The notes: generated from the letters alone by a model not told the origin. A stretch of DNA of 43,468 nucleotides from Enterovirga sp. (GCA_028290695.1 JAQGJJ010000211.1:1-43468); one strand, 5' to 3'; shown: positions 31,298-41,755, counted from the first letter of the stretch. Numbers and translations are program-made.

Positions 31298-32368
31298 TTA
31301 GTAGATCGTGGTTCCGCTGTGCAGTTGCGGCTGCAGCACCAGAGGGCTTCCCGCACTGCGCTCGCCGTTCGCGAGCGGCATCGGCTGCCCGGACCGGGCC
31401 GGCGAGGCTGCGCCGTAGCGCGGCGCGGGCGGGCTGTCCTGGAAGGACGGCGTCGGCCGGGGCGAGGTCGCCCGGGAGGCGAGGGGCTGGAGCCGCGGCG
31501 CCGGCGACATCGGGGCCGACCCGGCGACCCGGCTCGCCGGAGGGGCCGACCGGCCCCCGCCCGAGGACACCGCGTAGGGGTCGTCCTCCTCGTCGATCTC
31601 GAGCGGCTCGGATGGCTGCGGAAGCGGCCGGATCACCGGTCGCGGCTGCTGCATGGCCGGGCGGTCCGCGGTCCGGTCGGGGTCGAGGCGCGGCTCGAAC
31701 TTGATGAGCGGCTTGCAGATGCGGCGCTTGCCGCGGGGATCGTGCCGGGCGAGGTCCAGGTGGAAGTGGTTGTAATGGTAGATGTCGGAGCCGGGGGCGA
31801 GCACGGTCGTGAAGTGCTGGCACGCGCCGATGAAGACCTCGCGCAGGAATTCCTGCTCGTCCTGGGCGCCCTTCCAGCCCTTCTCGACGCTGATCGACCG
31901 TCCGTCCGCGAGCTTGAAGGACATGATGTCGACGGCGTTGCCGAAGGAATGCTCGGACAGCTTGGCGCCCGCCTTGTTGTTGCGGCCGCGGCAGGAATAG
32001 GAGCCGGCCCGGATCTCAGCGACGCTCGACCCGAAATAGAGCTCCGCCGCCGGCTGGACGTAGGCGTTCAGCCAGGAATCGATCTCCGGGATGATGGGGC
32101 AGCCGAGCGTGAGGCGGTTGGACAGGCCGATGGAGCCGCTGCCGAGCGCGGCGACCTTGAACGGGTAGGTGATGCCGCACGCGCCCGGACCGTCGATCTC
32201 CGACGCCCGGGACATGTAGGCGCTCGGCGTGACCAGCTTGGCGGCGATGCACGCCTCCTCCGCCTGGGCCCGCCAGGGTTCCCGCTGCTCGAAGCCGAAG
32301 CGCCCGCATCCGACGAGCACGACAGCAATGAGGGCGAAGGCCAGAAACGCAACACAGCCACGGCGCAT
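31298..32368 (-). CDS. Extensin-like C-terminal domain protein with Pro-rich tail
   Basis: 'CGITYPFKVAALGSGSIGLSNRLTLGCPIIPEIDSWLNAYVQPAAELYFG' and 'LSEHSFGNAVDIMSFKLADG', 'YHYNHFHLDLARH'. Confidence 0.9.
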   Translation of the reverse strand: MRRGCVAFLAFALIAVVLVGCGRFGFEQREPWRAQAEEACIAAKLVTPSAYMSRASEIDGPGACGITYPFKVAALGSGSIGLSNRLTLGCPIIPEIDSWLNAYVQPAAELYFGSSVAEIRAGSYSCRGRNNKAGAKLSEHSFGNAVDIMSFKLADGRSISVEKGWKGAQDEQEFLREVFIGACQHFTTVLAPGSDIYHYNHFHLDLARHDPRGKRRICKPLIKFEPRLDPDRTADRPAMQQPRPVIRPLPQPSEPLEIDEEDDPYAVSSGGGRSAPPASRVAGSAPMSPAPRLQPLASRATSPRPTPSFQDSPPAPRYGAASPARSGQPMPLANGERSAGSPLVLQPQLHSGTTIY

Positions 32369-32497
32369 GATCTGCGAATGCCGCCGATTGCGTTAAGGCC
32401 GTCTCAACCCTGCCGGCCCGGCGCGCGTCCGGAGGTGGATCGACAGGGCCATCGCGTGGTGTGGTAAACGAAACCTTCACGCTGGCCGAAGGCCCCC

Positions 32498-33742
32498 ATG
32501 CTGTCCCTCGTCGATCTTCTCAACCGTATCCGGTCCGGGGCGCTCACGCCGGATGCCGCGCTCGGCCTGGCACGGGCGGCGATCGCGGAGCGGGAGGGCC
32601 GGATCGGCGCCTTCGCGCATCTCGCCGAGGACCGGGGGGAGGGCGCGGGGGAGGGCGTGCCGGGGCCGCTCTCGGGGATCGCGGTCGGGGTGAAGGACAT
32701 CATCGACACCGCCGACATGCCGACCGCCATGGGGTCGCCGATCTACGATGGCTGGCGCCCCAGGGCGGATGCCGCGATCGTCTCGGCGCTCCGCCGTGCC
32801 GGTGCGACGCCGATCGGCAAGACCACCACGACGCCCTTCGCCTTTCTGGATCCCACCGCCACCCGCAATCCGCGCAACCCGGAGCATACGCCCGGGGGCT
32901 CGTCGGCCGGATCGGCGGCCGCGGTCGCGGCCGGCATGGTGCCGCTCGCCCTGGGGACCCAGACCGGCGGCTCGGTGATCCGGCCCGCCTCCTTCTGCGG
33001 GGTCGCGGCGATCAAGCCCTCCTTCCGGCTCATCCCGACGGTGGGCGTGAAGTGCTTCTCCTGGACGCTCGACACGGTCGGGCTGTTCGCCGCCACCGTG
33101 CCGGACGTGGCGCTCGCCCTCGAACTCCTGACCGGCCGCCCGATGCGGGCCGCCGCGCCGGAGCCGATCCGGTTCGGCGTCGTGATGCAGGATTTTGCCG
33201 GCGACCCGGACCGGGACGGTGCGGCGGCGCTCGAAGAGACGGTCCGGGCCTTGCAGGCCGTCGGGATCGAGGCCCGCCCGGTGGCCCTGCCGGCCAGCAT
33301 GGCCGAGGCCTGGGCGGTCCATCCGGTCATCCAGAGCTTCGAGGCTCGCGCCGCGCTGGCCTGGGAGTACGATCATCGCCGCGACGATCTTCCGCCTCTG
33401 CTGCGGGCCGAGCTCGAGGCTGCGCAGGGTGTCACGGCCGCCGAATACGACGCTGCCCGGAGCGTCGCGAACCGGGCGCGCCGGGACGCGAAGAGCGTCT
33501 TCGCGGAGGTCGACGCGATCATCACCTATGCGGCGCCGGGCGAGGCTCCGCATGGGCTGGGCTCCACCGGGCAGGCTCGCTTCAACCGGCTGTGGACGCT
33601 GCTCGGCACGCCGTGCGTCAACGTACCGGGCCTTCGCGGGGCATCCGGCCTGCCGGTCGGCATCCAGGTCGTGGCCCCCTTCGCCCGGGACCACGTCGCC
33701 CTGGCGGCGGCCGCCCGGCTCGAACGGGCGCTCTCCAGCTGA
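32498..33742 (+). CDS. Amidase (amidase-signature family)
   Basis: 'GVKDIIDTADMPTAMGSPIY', 'PGGSSAGSAAAVAAGMVPLALGTQTGGSVIRPASFCGV'. Confidence 0.92.
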   Translation: MLSLVDLLNRIRSGALTPDAALGLARAAIAEREGRIGAFAHLAEDRGEGAGEGVPGPLSGIAVGVKDIIDTADMPTAMGSPIYDGWRPRADAAIVSALRRAGATPIGKTTTTPFAFLDPTATRNPRNPEHTPGGSSAGSAAAVAAGMVPLALGTQTGGSVIRPASFCGVAAIKPSFRLIPTVGVKCFSWTLDTVGLFAATVPDVALALELLTGRPMRAAAPEPIRFGVVMQDFAGDPDRDGAAALEETVRALQAVGIEARPVALPASMAEAWAVHPVIQSFEARAALAWEYDHRRDDLPPLLRAELEAAQGVTAAEYDAARSVANRARRDAKSVFAEVDAIITYAAPGEAPHGLGSTGQARFNRLWTLLGTPCVNVPGLRGASGLPVGIQVVAPFARDHVALAAAARLERALSS

Positions 33743-33834
33743 GCGCGGCGGGCGCCCGCACCGCACCATCGATTTCGGCTTCACCGGGGAAACCCGGCCT
33801 GCTAACCTCGCGTTAACCGGGCATGGGGGCTGCC

Positions 33835-33936
33835 ATGGACACGATCATCAAAGGTCAATGGTGGGCGCTGATGCAGGCGGGCGTGTTCTGCGCGGCGCTG
33901 GGTCTCCTCGGCGCAATCGTCGTCGGGGTGTTCTGA
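33835..33936 (+). CDS. Candidate 33-aa single-TM small protein MDTIIKGQWWALMQAGVFCAALGLLGAIVVGVF
   Basis: Direct translation; GGGGG about 5 nt upstream of ATG 33835 (alternative in-frame ATG 33823); hydrophobic C-terminal helix; below ORF-track cutoff. Confidence 0.45.
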   Translation: MDTIIKGQWWALMQAGVFCAALGLLGAIVVGVF

Positions 33937-34121
33937 CGAATCGGAGCCGAACATCGACCTTGGGCGGCCGCGGCCGGTAGGCATACTGTCCCGCTGCGAC
34001 GCACCATAAACGTGGCGCCGGCGGCACGCGACACCGAGGTCGCCGCGGCGAGCCGCCTCCTGCTATAGGTCCCCCTGAGCTCCGGTCGTCGGCCGGGTAC
34101 GAACCACCAGCGGGTGATCCC

Positions 34122-36332
34122 ATGCCTCAGCCGAACTTCCGCTTCGATGTCGACGCCGAAGGCGTGGCGCTCGCCACCTGGGACATGCCCGGACGGTCCA
34201 TGAACGTGATCACCCCCGAGGTGATGGCGGAGCTCTCGGAAATCGTGGAGCGCGTATCCTCCGATCCCGGGATCAAGGGATGCGTGATCACCTCCGGCAA
34301 GGAGAGCTTTTCGGGCGGCGCCGACCTCACCATGCTGCAGGGCCTCGGCGCCGAGTTCGGCCGGCTCGCGAAAGCCGAGGGCGAGGAGAAGGCGATGGGC
34401 TTCTTCTTCGAGGAGTCGCGCAAGCTTTCGCTTCTGTACCGCCGGCTCGAGACCTGCGGAAAACCCTTTGCGGCCGCCGTCCACGGCACCTGCCTCGGTG
34501 GCGCCTTCGAGCTGGCGCTCGCCTGTCATTACCGGGTGCTGTCGAGCGACGACGCCACACGGGTCGGCCTGCCCGAGATCAAGGTCGGGCTGTTTCCGGG
34601 CGCCGGCGGCACGCAGCGCGTGTCGCGGCTGATGCAGACCGGCGATGCCCTCCAGATGCTGTTCCGCGGCGACCAGATCCGCGCGCTTCTGGCCAAGAAC
34701 ATGGGCCTCGCCCACGAGGTCGGGAAGCGGGACGAGATCGTCGGCAAGGCCAAGGCCTGGATCGAGGCCGGCGGTTCCGCGGTCGCGCCTTGGGACCTGC
34801 CGAAGTTCAAGGCGCCGTCCGGCAAGGTGTATTCGCCCGGCGGGATGATGATCTGGCCGCCCGCGAACGCGATCTATCGGCGGGAGACGCACGACAACTA
34901 CCCGGCGGCCAAGGCGATTCTCCAGTCGGTCTACGAGGGCCTGCAGCTCCCGATGGATCTCGCCCTGAAGGTGGAGAGCCGGTACTTCGCCAACATCCTC
35001 CGCTCGAAGGAGGCAGCCGCCATGATCCGCACGCTCTTCCTGTCGAAGGGCGAGCTGGAGAAGGGTGCCCGTCGTCCGGCCGGTGCTCCGGCCTCGAACC
35101 TGCGAACCATCGGCGTGGTCGGGGCGGGGTTCATGGGGGCCGGCATCGCCTATGTGACCGCGCAAGCCGGCATGAAGGTGATCCTGGTCGATCGCGACCA
35201 GGAGGCTGCCGACAAGGGCAAGGCCTATTCGCAGCAGCTCGTGACGGACCAGATCAACAAGGGCCGGGCGAAGAGCGCCGATCGCGACGCGCTGCTCGCC
35301 CGCATCGAGGCGACGCCGGATTACGGCGCTCTGGCCGCATGCGACCTCGTCATCGAGGCGGTGTTCGAGGACCCGAAGGTCAAGGACGAGGTGATCCGCA
35401 AGGTCGAGGCGGCGATCGGGCCCGATTGCGTGTTCGCGTCCAACACCTCCACCCTGCCGATCTCCGGCCTGGCAAGGTCGTCGGCGCGACCGGCGCAGTT
35501 CGTCGGCATCCACTTCTTCTCGCCGGTCGAGAAGATGATGCTGGTCGAGATCATCAAGGGCCGGGACACCGGGGACGCCGCCCTCGCGGCGGCGCTCGAC
35601 TACGTGCGGGCCATCCGCAAGACCCCGATCGTCGTCAACGACGCGCGCGGCTTCTTCGCCAACCGGTGCGTCGGCGCCTACCTTCTGGAAGGCCACCTGA
35701 TGCTGGCCGAAGGCGTTCCGGCGGCGATGATCGAGAACGTGGCCCGGATGGCCGGCATGCCGGTCGGGCCGCTGTCGCTGAACGACGAGGTCGGCATCGA
35801 TCTCGCGCTGCGGATCGTCAAGGCGACAAAGGCGCAGGTCGGCGAAGCGGCCGTCGATCCGAACCAGGAGCGCATTCTCACCGCGATGGTGGAGCGCGAG
35901 GGCCGGCTCGGGCGCAAGAACGCGAAGGGCTTCTACGACTACCCGCCGAAGGGCCAGGGCTCCAAGCGGCTGTGGCCCGGTCTGCTCGAGCTGCAGCCCG
36001 AGCCTCTCGATCCGGACCGGATCGACGTCGCTGAGCTGAAGCATCGCTTCCTCGTGGTGCAGGCCCTCGAGGCGGCCCGCACGGTGGAGGAGGGCGTGGT
36101 GACCGACCCGCGCGAGGCCGATGTCGGCTCGATCCTCGGATTCGGCTTCGCTCCCTTCACCGGAGGGGCGCTGTCCTACATCGACGGCATGGGTGCGAGG
36201 GCCTTCGTGGCGCTCGCCGGGGCGCTGGAAGCGAGGCACGGCCCGCGCTTCGCGCCGAACCGGCTGCTGCTCGACATGGCGGAGAGCGGCGGCAGCTTCT
36301 ACGGCCGCGATCCCGTCAAGGCCGCCGCGTGA
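34122..36332 (+). CDS. Multifunctional 3-hydroxyacyl-CoA dehydrogenase/enoyl-CoA hydratase (FadJ/FadB alpha-subunit type)
   Basis: Crotonase N-terminus ('GCVITSGKESFSGGADLTML', 'VHGTCLGGAFELALACHYRV') plus HAD domain ('IGVVGAGFMGAGIAYVTAQAGMKVILVD'). Confidence 0.95.
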   Translation: MPQPNFRFDVDAEGVALATWDMPGRSMNVITPEVMAELSEIVERVSSDPGIKGCVITSGKESFSGGADLTMLQGLGAEFGRLAKAEGEEKAMGFFFEESRKLSLLYRRLETCGKPFAAAVHGTCLGGAFELALACHYRVLSSDDATRVGLPEIKVGLFPGAGGTQRVSRLMQTGDALQMLFRGDQIRALLAKNMGLAHEVGKRDEIVGKAKAWIEAGGSAVAPWDLPKFKAPSGKVYSPGGMMIWPPANAIYRRETHDNYPAAKAILQSVYEGLQLPMDLALKVESRYFANILRSKEAAAMIRTLFLSKGELEKGARRPAGAPASNLRTIGVVGAGFMGAGIAYVTAQAGMKVILVDRDQEAADKGKAYSQQLVTDQINKGRAKSADRDALLARIEATPDYGALAACDLVIEAVFEDPKVKDEVIRKVEAAIGPDCVFASNTSTLPISGLARSSARPAQFVGIHFFSPVEKMMLVEIIKGRDTGDAALAAALDYVRAIRKTPIVVNDARGFFANRCVGAYLLEGHLMLAEGVPAAMIENVARMAGMPVGPLSLNDEVGIDLALRIVKATKAQVGEAAVDPNQERILTAMVEREGRLGRKNAKGFYDYPPKGQGSKRLWPGLLELQPEPLDPDRIDVAELKHRFLVVQALEAARTVEEGVVTDPREADVGSILGFGFAPFTGGALSYIDGMGARAFVALAGALEARHGPRFAPNRLLLDMAESGGSFYGRDPVKAAA

Positions 36333-36342
36333 ACGGGACCGG

Positions 36343-36367
36343 CGGGCGCGCGCGGGCCGCGCGTCCG
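36343..36367. terminator. Putative hairpin between the convergent fad-type and kinase genes
   Basis: CGGGCGCGCG(36343-36352)/CGCGCGTCCG(36358-36367), one G-T pair, 5-nt loop; no T-tract. Confidence 0.35.
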
Positions 36368-36388
36368 GCCGTGAGCGCCTGAGCGGCC

Positions 36389-39300
36389 CTATTCGGCCGC
36401 GACCCGGGTGATCTGGACCCGCGACAGCAGCGCCCGCAGAGCGGCCGGCTTGAGGGGTTTGTTCAGCACCGCCACCTCCGCCCGGGCCGCGCGCTCGCGC
36501 AGTTCCGGCGTACCGTCGGCCGTGATCAGAACGGCCGGCACCGCGATGCCGAGCTCCTCGCGCACACCGGCCACCGCCGCCAGGCCGTCGCCATCGTCGA
36601 TGTGGTAATCCGCGAGCACGATCGCGGGCGTGTCGAAGGATCCGCGCAGCCGCTCGAGCGCGCCCGCGAGCGAGGTCGCGGTCTCCACCTCGCAGCCCCA
36701 GCCCCTGAGCAGCGTCGCCATGCCGTCGAGCACGGCGCGCTCGTTGTCGATCACGAGAACCAGCAGGTTGTCGAGCGGGGCGAGGGGAAGCTGCGGCCGG
36801 GCCGGCGGAGACGCGGCGCTCTGCCGGCGCTCGGCCGCCGCGACCGGCACCTCGATCCAGAACAGGGAGCCGCGGCCCGGCGCCGACCTGAGGCCGAACT
36901 CGACCTCGAGCGTCTTGGCGATGCGCTCGACGATGGACAGGCCGAGCCCGAGCCCGGGCGCGGCCTTCGCCCCCTCGGCGAGGCGCTTGAACTCGCGAAA
37001 GATCGTCTTCTGCTGTGAGGCCGCGATGCCGAGGCCGGTATCCCGAACCTCCAGGCAGACGCTCGATCCCCGCCGCCGGGCCCCGACCAGGACGCGGCCG
37101 GAGGGCGTGTACTTGATGGCGTTCGAGATGAAATTCTGGAGCAGTCGCCGCAGCAGCCCCCGGTCGGAGCGGATCGCCAGCGAGGTCGGCATGAAGGTGA
37201 GGGTGAGTCCCTTGGCGCCCGCGGCCGGCTCGAACTCGAGGGCGAGCTGCCGGAACAGGTCCCCGACCGCAATGGTGGACAGGCGCGGCTTCAGCGCTCC
37301 GGAATCGAGCTTCGAGATGTCGAGCAGCGTGGTCAGGATCTCCTCGACCGCGTCGAGCGAGGCGTCGACGTTCTCGGCGAGCTCGGCCTGCGGCGTGTCC
37401 CGGGTGCGTTCCGCCAGCGAGGTCGCGTAGAGGCGGGCAGCGTTCAGCGGCTGCAGGATGTCGTGGCTGGCGGCCGCCAGGAAGCGCGTCTTGGACGCGT
37501 TGGCGTCGTCGGCCTCCCGCTTGGCGCGGGTGAGCTCTTCGTTCAGCCGGGTCAGCTCCTCGGTGCGCTCACGGACGCGCTGCTCGAGCGTCTCGTGCTC
37601 GCGCTCGCGGGCTTCCTCCTGAGCCGCCATGTCGGTCACGTCGGTGTAGGTGTTGACGAGACCGCCGCTTGGCAGGCGGTTCGACCGAACGGAAATGACG
37701 CGGCGGGTGGTGTGCAGCTTCACCCGCACCGGGCCGGGATCGTGGATCAGGCTGTGAAGCCGGAGCGCGATCAGATCGTCGACGTTGTCCGGCCCGTAGG
37801 CGCCGCGCTCGGCGTTCACCCGCACGATCTCCTCGAGCCCGATGCCGATCCGGACGAATTCCGGCGGGAAGCGGTAGAGGTCGATGAAGGCCTGGTTCCA
37901 GGCGAGGAGGCGCAGGTCGCGGTCCAGCACGGTGATGCCCTGCTGGGCATGGTCGATTGCGTGCTGGAGCAGGTCGCGGTCGTGCTGCAGCGCCGCGGAT
38001 GCCTCGTCCAGCAGCCGCAGGGCCGCGCCCGTGGACAGGTTGCCCCGCCGCAGGACGAGGGACAGCGCCAACCGGGACGACGAGGCCCCGATCGCGGATG
38101 CCAGCAGGTGCTCGGCGTAGCGCAGGAAATGAATGTCGGCCTCGGCCCGCCCGTCCGCCACCATGCCGCGCGAGCGCGCGAAGCCGACAAACGAGCGCCG
38201 TGTCCTCTCCTCACCGAGGAACCGGCCTACGGCCCCTTGCAGCTCGTCCACCGACACGCTCGCCCGCAGGAGCCTCATCGTCGGCGCCATCGGCATCTGG
38301 GTCTCGCCCATGAAGGCGGAGGCCTGCAGCCGCTCGAGGGCGGTCGCCGGTCGCCGGAGCGAGAAGATCACGAAGCTCGCCACGTTCAGCAGCAGGCTCC
38401 ACAAGACCCCATGGGTCAGCTGCGGCAGAACCAGCCCGCCGAGCGCCGTCGGGCGCAGCGCCGCGATACCGAACGGCCCCTCCGCGACGAGCACGGATCC
38501 GGCCCCCTCTCCGGCAAGCACCGGCAGGAGCAGCGTGTAGGCCCAGACTGCGATGCCGACGCCGAGCCCGGCACTGGCTCCGAGCGCAGTAGCCCTGCGC
38601 CAGAATAGGCCGCCCAGGAAGGCGGGCGCGATCTGCGCGATGGCCGCAAAGGACAGAAGCCCGATGGCCGCGAGCTCGTCTTCCCCGGCGACGCGATAAT
38701 ACAGGTAGCCGAGCAGCGTCAGCACCACGATCGCGGTGCGTCTCACACCGAGCACGAAACCGCCGAGATTGCGCGCCCGCTCACCCGTCCGAACCGCCGG
38801 AGAGAATCCGATCCGGCGCAGCAGAAGCGGCATGACGAGGTGGTTCGACACCATCACCGAGACTGCGATCGTCTCGACGATCACCATGGCGGTCGCCGCG
38901 GACAGCCCGCCGAGGAACGCCAGCAGGGCAAACAGGCCGGACCCGGCCTTGAGCGGCAGGGCCAGGACCATCATGTCCGTGTCGCCGCCGCTCGGGAGGA
39001 GGTGCAGCCCTGCCAGCGCCAGCGGCACGACGAACAGGTTGATGAGAATAAGGTAGAGCGGGAACATCCAGGCCGCCCGTTTCAGGTCGTCGGGCCCGCG
39101 GTTCTCGACCACCGTCATGTGGAACTGGCGCGGCAGCAGCAGCGCGGCGCAGGCGGACAGGAGAACGAGCGCCGAATAGCTGAGGGGATCGGCGGTCGGC
39201 CCGAGGAGGTCCAGCGCATGGCCGCTGCTGCCGATCCGGGCGACGAGATCGCGAAAGCCGTCGAACATCCCGTAGGTCACGAAGAGACCCACGACCGTGA

Positions 39301-39922
39301 ACGCCGCGAGCTTCACGATGGACTCGACCGCGATCGCGAGAACGAGGCCGTTCTGGTGTTCCGTCGCGTCCGCGTGACGGGTGCCGAACGCCACCGCGAA
39401 GGCGGCCAGAACCAATGCGACCAGGAGAGCGATGTCGCCGAACACCGGGACGGCCGCGGCCGTCGAGGTCCCGTCCGCTGCCAGGAAGACCTGGACCGAG
39501 GTCGACACCGCCTTCAGTTGGAGGGCGATGTAGGGGACGGCGGCCACGACCGTGATGCTGCAGACGAGCGCGGCGACCCGTTCGCTCTTGCCGTAGCGGG
39601 CGGCGACGAAATCCGCCACGGAGGTGATGTTCTGCGCCTTGGCGATCCGGATCACCCGGGCGACCAGCGGATAGCCGAGCCCGATCACCAGAATCGGTCC
39701 GATGTAGATCGCCAGGAAGTCGAGCCCGGAATGGGTGGCGAGCCCGACGGAGCCGTAGAAGGTCCAGGAGCTGCAATAGACCGCAAGCGCCAGGGCGTAG
39801 ATGGTGGAGCGCGAGCGGCGCATGATCCGCCTGCGCCCCGACAGGTCGCCCCAATGGGCGAGGGCAAAGAGCAGGCACAGGTAGACCAGCGCCGACAGGA
39901 CGACGGCCCAGCTTGCGATCAT
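36389..39922 (-). CDS. Hybrid sensor histidine kinase with N-terminal sodium/solute symporter (SLC5/PutP-like) domain, PAS, HisKA, HATPase and C-terminal receiver
   Basis: About 12 TM SSS region; H-box 'FLAAASHDILQPLNAARLYATSLAERT'; N-box 'LLQNFISNAIKYT'; G-box 'GLGLGLSIVERIAK'; receiver 'AIVLADYHIDDGDGLAAV'. Confidence 0.92.
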   Translation of the reverse strand: MIASWAVVLSALVYLCLLFALAHWGDLSGRRRIMRRSRSTIYALALAVYCSSWTFYGSVGLATHSGLDFLAIYIGPILVIGLGYPLVARVIRIAKAQNITSVADFVAARYGKSERVAALVCSITVVAAVPYIALQLKAVSTSVQVFLAADGTSTAAAVPVFGDIALLVALVLAAFAVAFGTRHADATEHQNGLVLAIAVESIVKLAAFTVVGLFVTYGMFDGFRDLVARIGSSGHALDLLGPTADPLSYSALVLLSACAALLLPRQFHMTVVENRGPDDLKRAAWMFPLYLILINLFVVPLALAGLHLLPSGGDTDMMVLALPLKAGSGLFALLAFLGGLSAATAMVIVETIAVSVMVSNHLVMPLLLRRIGFSPAVRTGERARNLGGFVLGVRRTAIVVLTLLGYLYYRVAGEDELAAIGLLSFAAIAQIAPAFLGGLFWRRATALGASAGLGVGIAVWAYTLLLPVLAGEGAGSVLVAEGPFGIAALRPTALGGLVLPQLTHGVLWSLLLNVASFVIFSLRRPATALERLQASAFMGETQMPMAPTMRLLRASVSVDELQGAVGRFLGEERTRRSFVGFARSRGMVADGRAEADIHFLRYAEHLLASAIGASSSRLALSLVLRRGNLSTGAALRLLDEASAALQHDRDLLQHAIDHAQQGITVLDRDLRLLAWNQAFIDLYRFPPEFVRIGIGLEEIVRVNAERGAYGPDNVDDLIALRLHSLIHDPGPVRVKLHTTRRVISVRSNRLPSGGLVNTYTDVTDMAAQEEAREREHETLEQRVRERTEELTRLNEELTRAKREADDANASKTRFLAAASHDILQPLNAARLYATSLAERTRDTPQAELAENVDASLDAVEEILTTLLDISKLDSGALKPRLSTIAVGDLFRQLALEFEPAAGAKGLTLTFMPTSLAIRSDRGLLRRLLQNFISNAIKYTPSGRVLVGARRRGSSVCLEVRDTGLGIAASQQKTIFREFKRLAEGAKAAPGLGLGLSIVERIAKTLEVEFGLRSAPGRGSLFWIEVPVAAAERRQSAASPPARPQLPLAPLDNLLVLVIDNERAVLDGMATLLRGWGCEVETATSLAGALERLRGSFDTPAIVLADYHIDDGDGLAAVAGVREELGIAVPAVLITADGTPELRERAARAEVAVLNKPLKPAALRALLSRVQITRVAAE

Positions 39923-40025
39923 GCCCTACGCCGGATGTTCACGCAGCCCAGATTAGCGGCCCGGAGCCGACCGCGCTATCGAAGCCGTTCAACGCGGTTA
40001 CGGCCGGGCCCGGGGGGAGGGCGCC

Positions 40026-40448
40026 ATGCTCGAGGAATTCAAGAAGTTCGCGCTTCGCGGAAACGTGGTGGACCTCGCGATCGGCGTGATCATCGGGGCC
40101 GCGTTCGGGAAGATCGTGGATTCGCTGGTCGGCGACATCTTCATGCCGATCATCGGAGCGGTGACGGGCGGGCTCGATTTCTCGAATTACTACACGTCGC
40201 TGTCGGGCACGGTTGCGAGCGGTGCCGCCTATCTGGACGCCAAGAAGCAGGGCGCCGTGCTCGGCTGGGGCAACTTCATCACCGTTGCGATCAACTTCGT
40301 GATCATCGCGTTCGTGCTGTTCCTGGTGATCCGGGGCATGAACCGCCTGAAGCTGCATACGGAGAAGGCCGCGGCGGTTCCGGCGGACGTGCAGCTTCTG
40401 ACCGAGATCCGCGACCTCCTGTCCGAGCGCGCTTCCCCGTCCCGGTGA
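40026..40448 (+). CDS. mscL: Large-conductance mechanosensitive channel
   Basis: '[56 protein letters not shown]'. Confidence 0.97.
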   Translation: MLEEFKKFALRGNVVDLAIGVIIGAAFGKIVDSLVGDIFMPIIGAVTGGLDFSNYYTSLSGTVASGAAYLDAKKQGAVLGWGNFITVAINFVIIAFVLFLVIRGMNRLKLHTEKAAAVPADVQLLTEIRDLLSERASPSR

Positions 40449-40536
40449 TCACGCCCGGGAATGGCATCGATCACGCATATTGAAATCGCCGCGGGGCCGA
40501 TCTGATAGACTGGGCCTCCGCCGAACGAGTCCTCCG

Positions 40537-41751
40537 ATGCCCGCCTCGAACTTCGCTTCCACGCTTCAGAGCATCAGGCCGGAGGCCGCGCGCGCCCCCA
40601 CGAGCGGCATCGTCGAGGTCGCCAATTACGGCCGCGGCCGCGACGGGCTGATCCCGCTCTGGATCGGCGAGGGGCACCTGCCCACCCCCTCCTTCATCGC
40701 GGACGCAGCGGCCCGCTCGCTCGCCGACGGCGAGACCTTCTACACCTGGCAGCGCGGCATCCCGGAGTTGCGCGAGGCGATCGCCCGCTATCACGAGCGG
40801 CTGCACGGCCGCCCCTTCGACCCGGACAGCTTCTACGTCACGGTCGGCGGCATGCACGCCCTGCTGATCGCGACCCGCATTGTCGCCGGGGCCGGCGACG
40901 AGGTGCTCGTCCCGACCCCGATCTGGCCGAATTTCGAGGGCGCGCTCGAGGTCGTGGGCGCCCGCCCGGTACCGGTGCCGATGGTCGCTGGCGCGACAGG
41001 GTGGACGCTCGATTTCGACCGGTTCGAGGCGTCGGTGACGCCCCGCACCCGTGCGCTGGTCGTGAACTCCCCGTCGAACCCGGCCGGATGGGTCGCCTCG
41101 CGGGCCGACCTCGTGCGCCTCCTCGATCTTGCGCGCCGGCACGGGCTCTGGATCATCGCGGACGAGATCTACCAGCGCTTCGTGTACGACCCGGCGCTGA
41201 CCGAACCGAACGGCCGCTCCGCCTCGTTCCACGACGTCATGGCGCCGGACGACCGCATTCTGTTCGTGCAGACCTTTTCCAAGAACTGGGCCATGACCGG
41301 CTGGCGCATCGGCTGGCTCGAGGCGCCGCCCGCCCTCGGCCCGGTCATTGAGAACCTCGTCCAGTATTCGACCTCCGGGGTGGCGGCCTTCCTGCAGCGC
41401 GGCGCGCTGGCCGCCATCGAGCAGGGCGACTGGTTCGTCGAGGAGCAGATCCGGCTCGCGCACAGGAACCGGGACATCGCCTGCGCGGGCCTCCGGGCGA
41501 CGAACGTGGTCGGCCTCCCGAACCCGCCCGGTGCGTTCTATGCGTATTTCAGCGTCGAGGGCGTGCGCGACAGCCGCAAGCTCGCGCTCGACCTGATCGA
41601 CCGTGCCAATGTGGGCCTGGCGCCCGGCACGGCGTTCGGCGAGGGCGGCGGCGAGCACCTGCGGCTCTGCTTCCTGCGCGACACCGCGATCCTGGAGGAG
41701 GCGATCGAGCGCCTCGCCTCGGCGCTTCCGGACCTGGCGCGCGCCGCCTGA
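40537..41751 (+). CDS. Pyridoxal-phosphate aminotransferase, class I/II
   Basis: 'TFYTWQRGIPELREAIARYHERLHG', 'VVNSPSNPAGWVASRADL', PLP-lysine 'VQTFSKNWAMTGWRIGW'. Confidence 0.93.
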   Translation: MPASNFASTLQSIRPEAARAPTSGIVEVANYGRGRDGLIPLWIGEGHLPTPSFIADAAARSLADGETFYTWQRGIPELREAIARYHERLHGRPFDPDSFYVTVGGMHALLIATRIVAGAGDEVLVPTPIWPNFEGALEVVGARPVPVPMVAGATGWTLDFDRFEASVTPRTRALVVNSPSNPAGWVASRADLVRLLDLARRHGLWIIADEIYQRFVYDPALTEPNGRSASFHDVMAPDDRILFVQTFSKNWAMTGWRIGWLEAPPALGPVIENLVQYSTSGVAAFLQRGALAAIEQGDWFVEEQIRLAHRNRDIACAGLRATNVVGLPNPPGAFYAYFSVEGVRDSRKLALDLIDRANVGLAPGTAFGEGGGEHLRLCFLRDTAILEEAIERLASALPDLARAA

Positions 41752-41755
41752 GCGG

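Noticed and set aside
33855-36239. 794-aa minus-strand ORF
   Set aside because: Antisense to the FadJ/FadB-type gene, His/Arg/Asp-rich shadow typical of GC3 bias.
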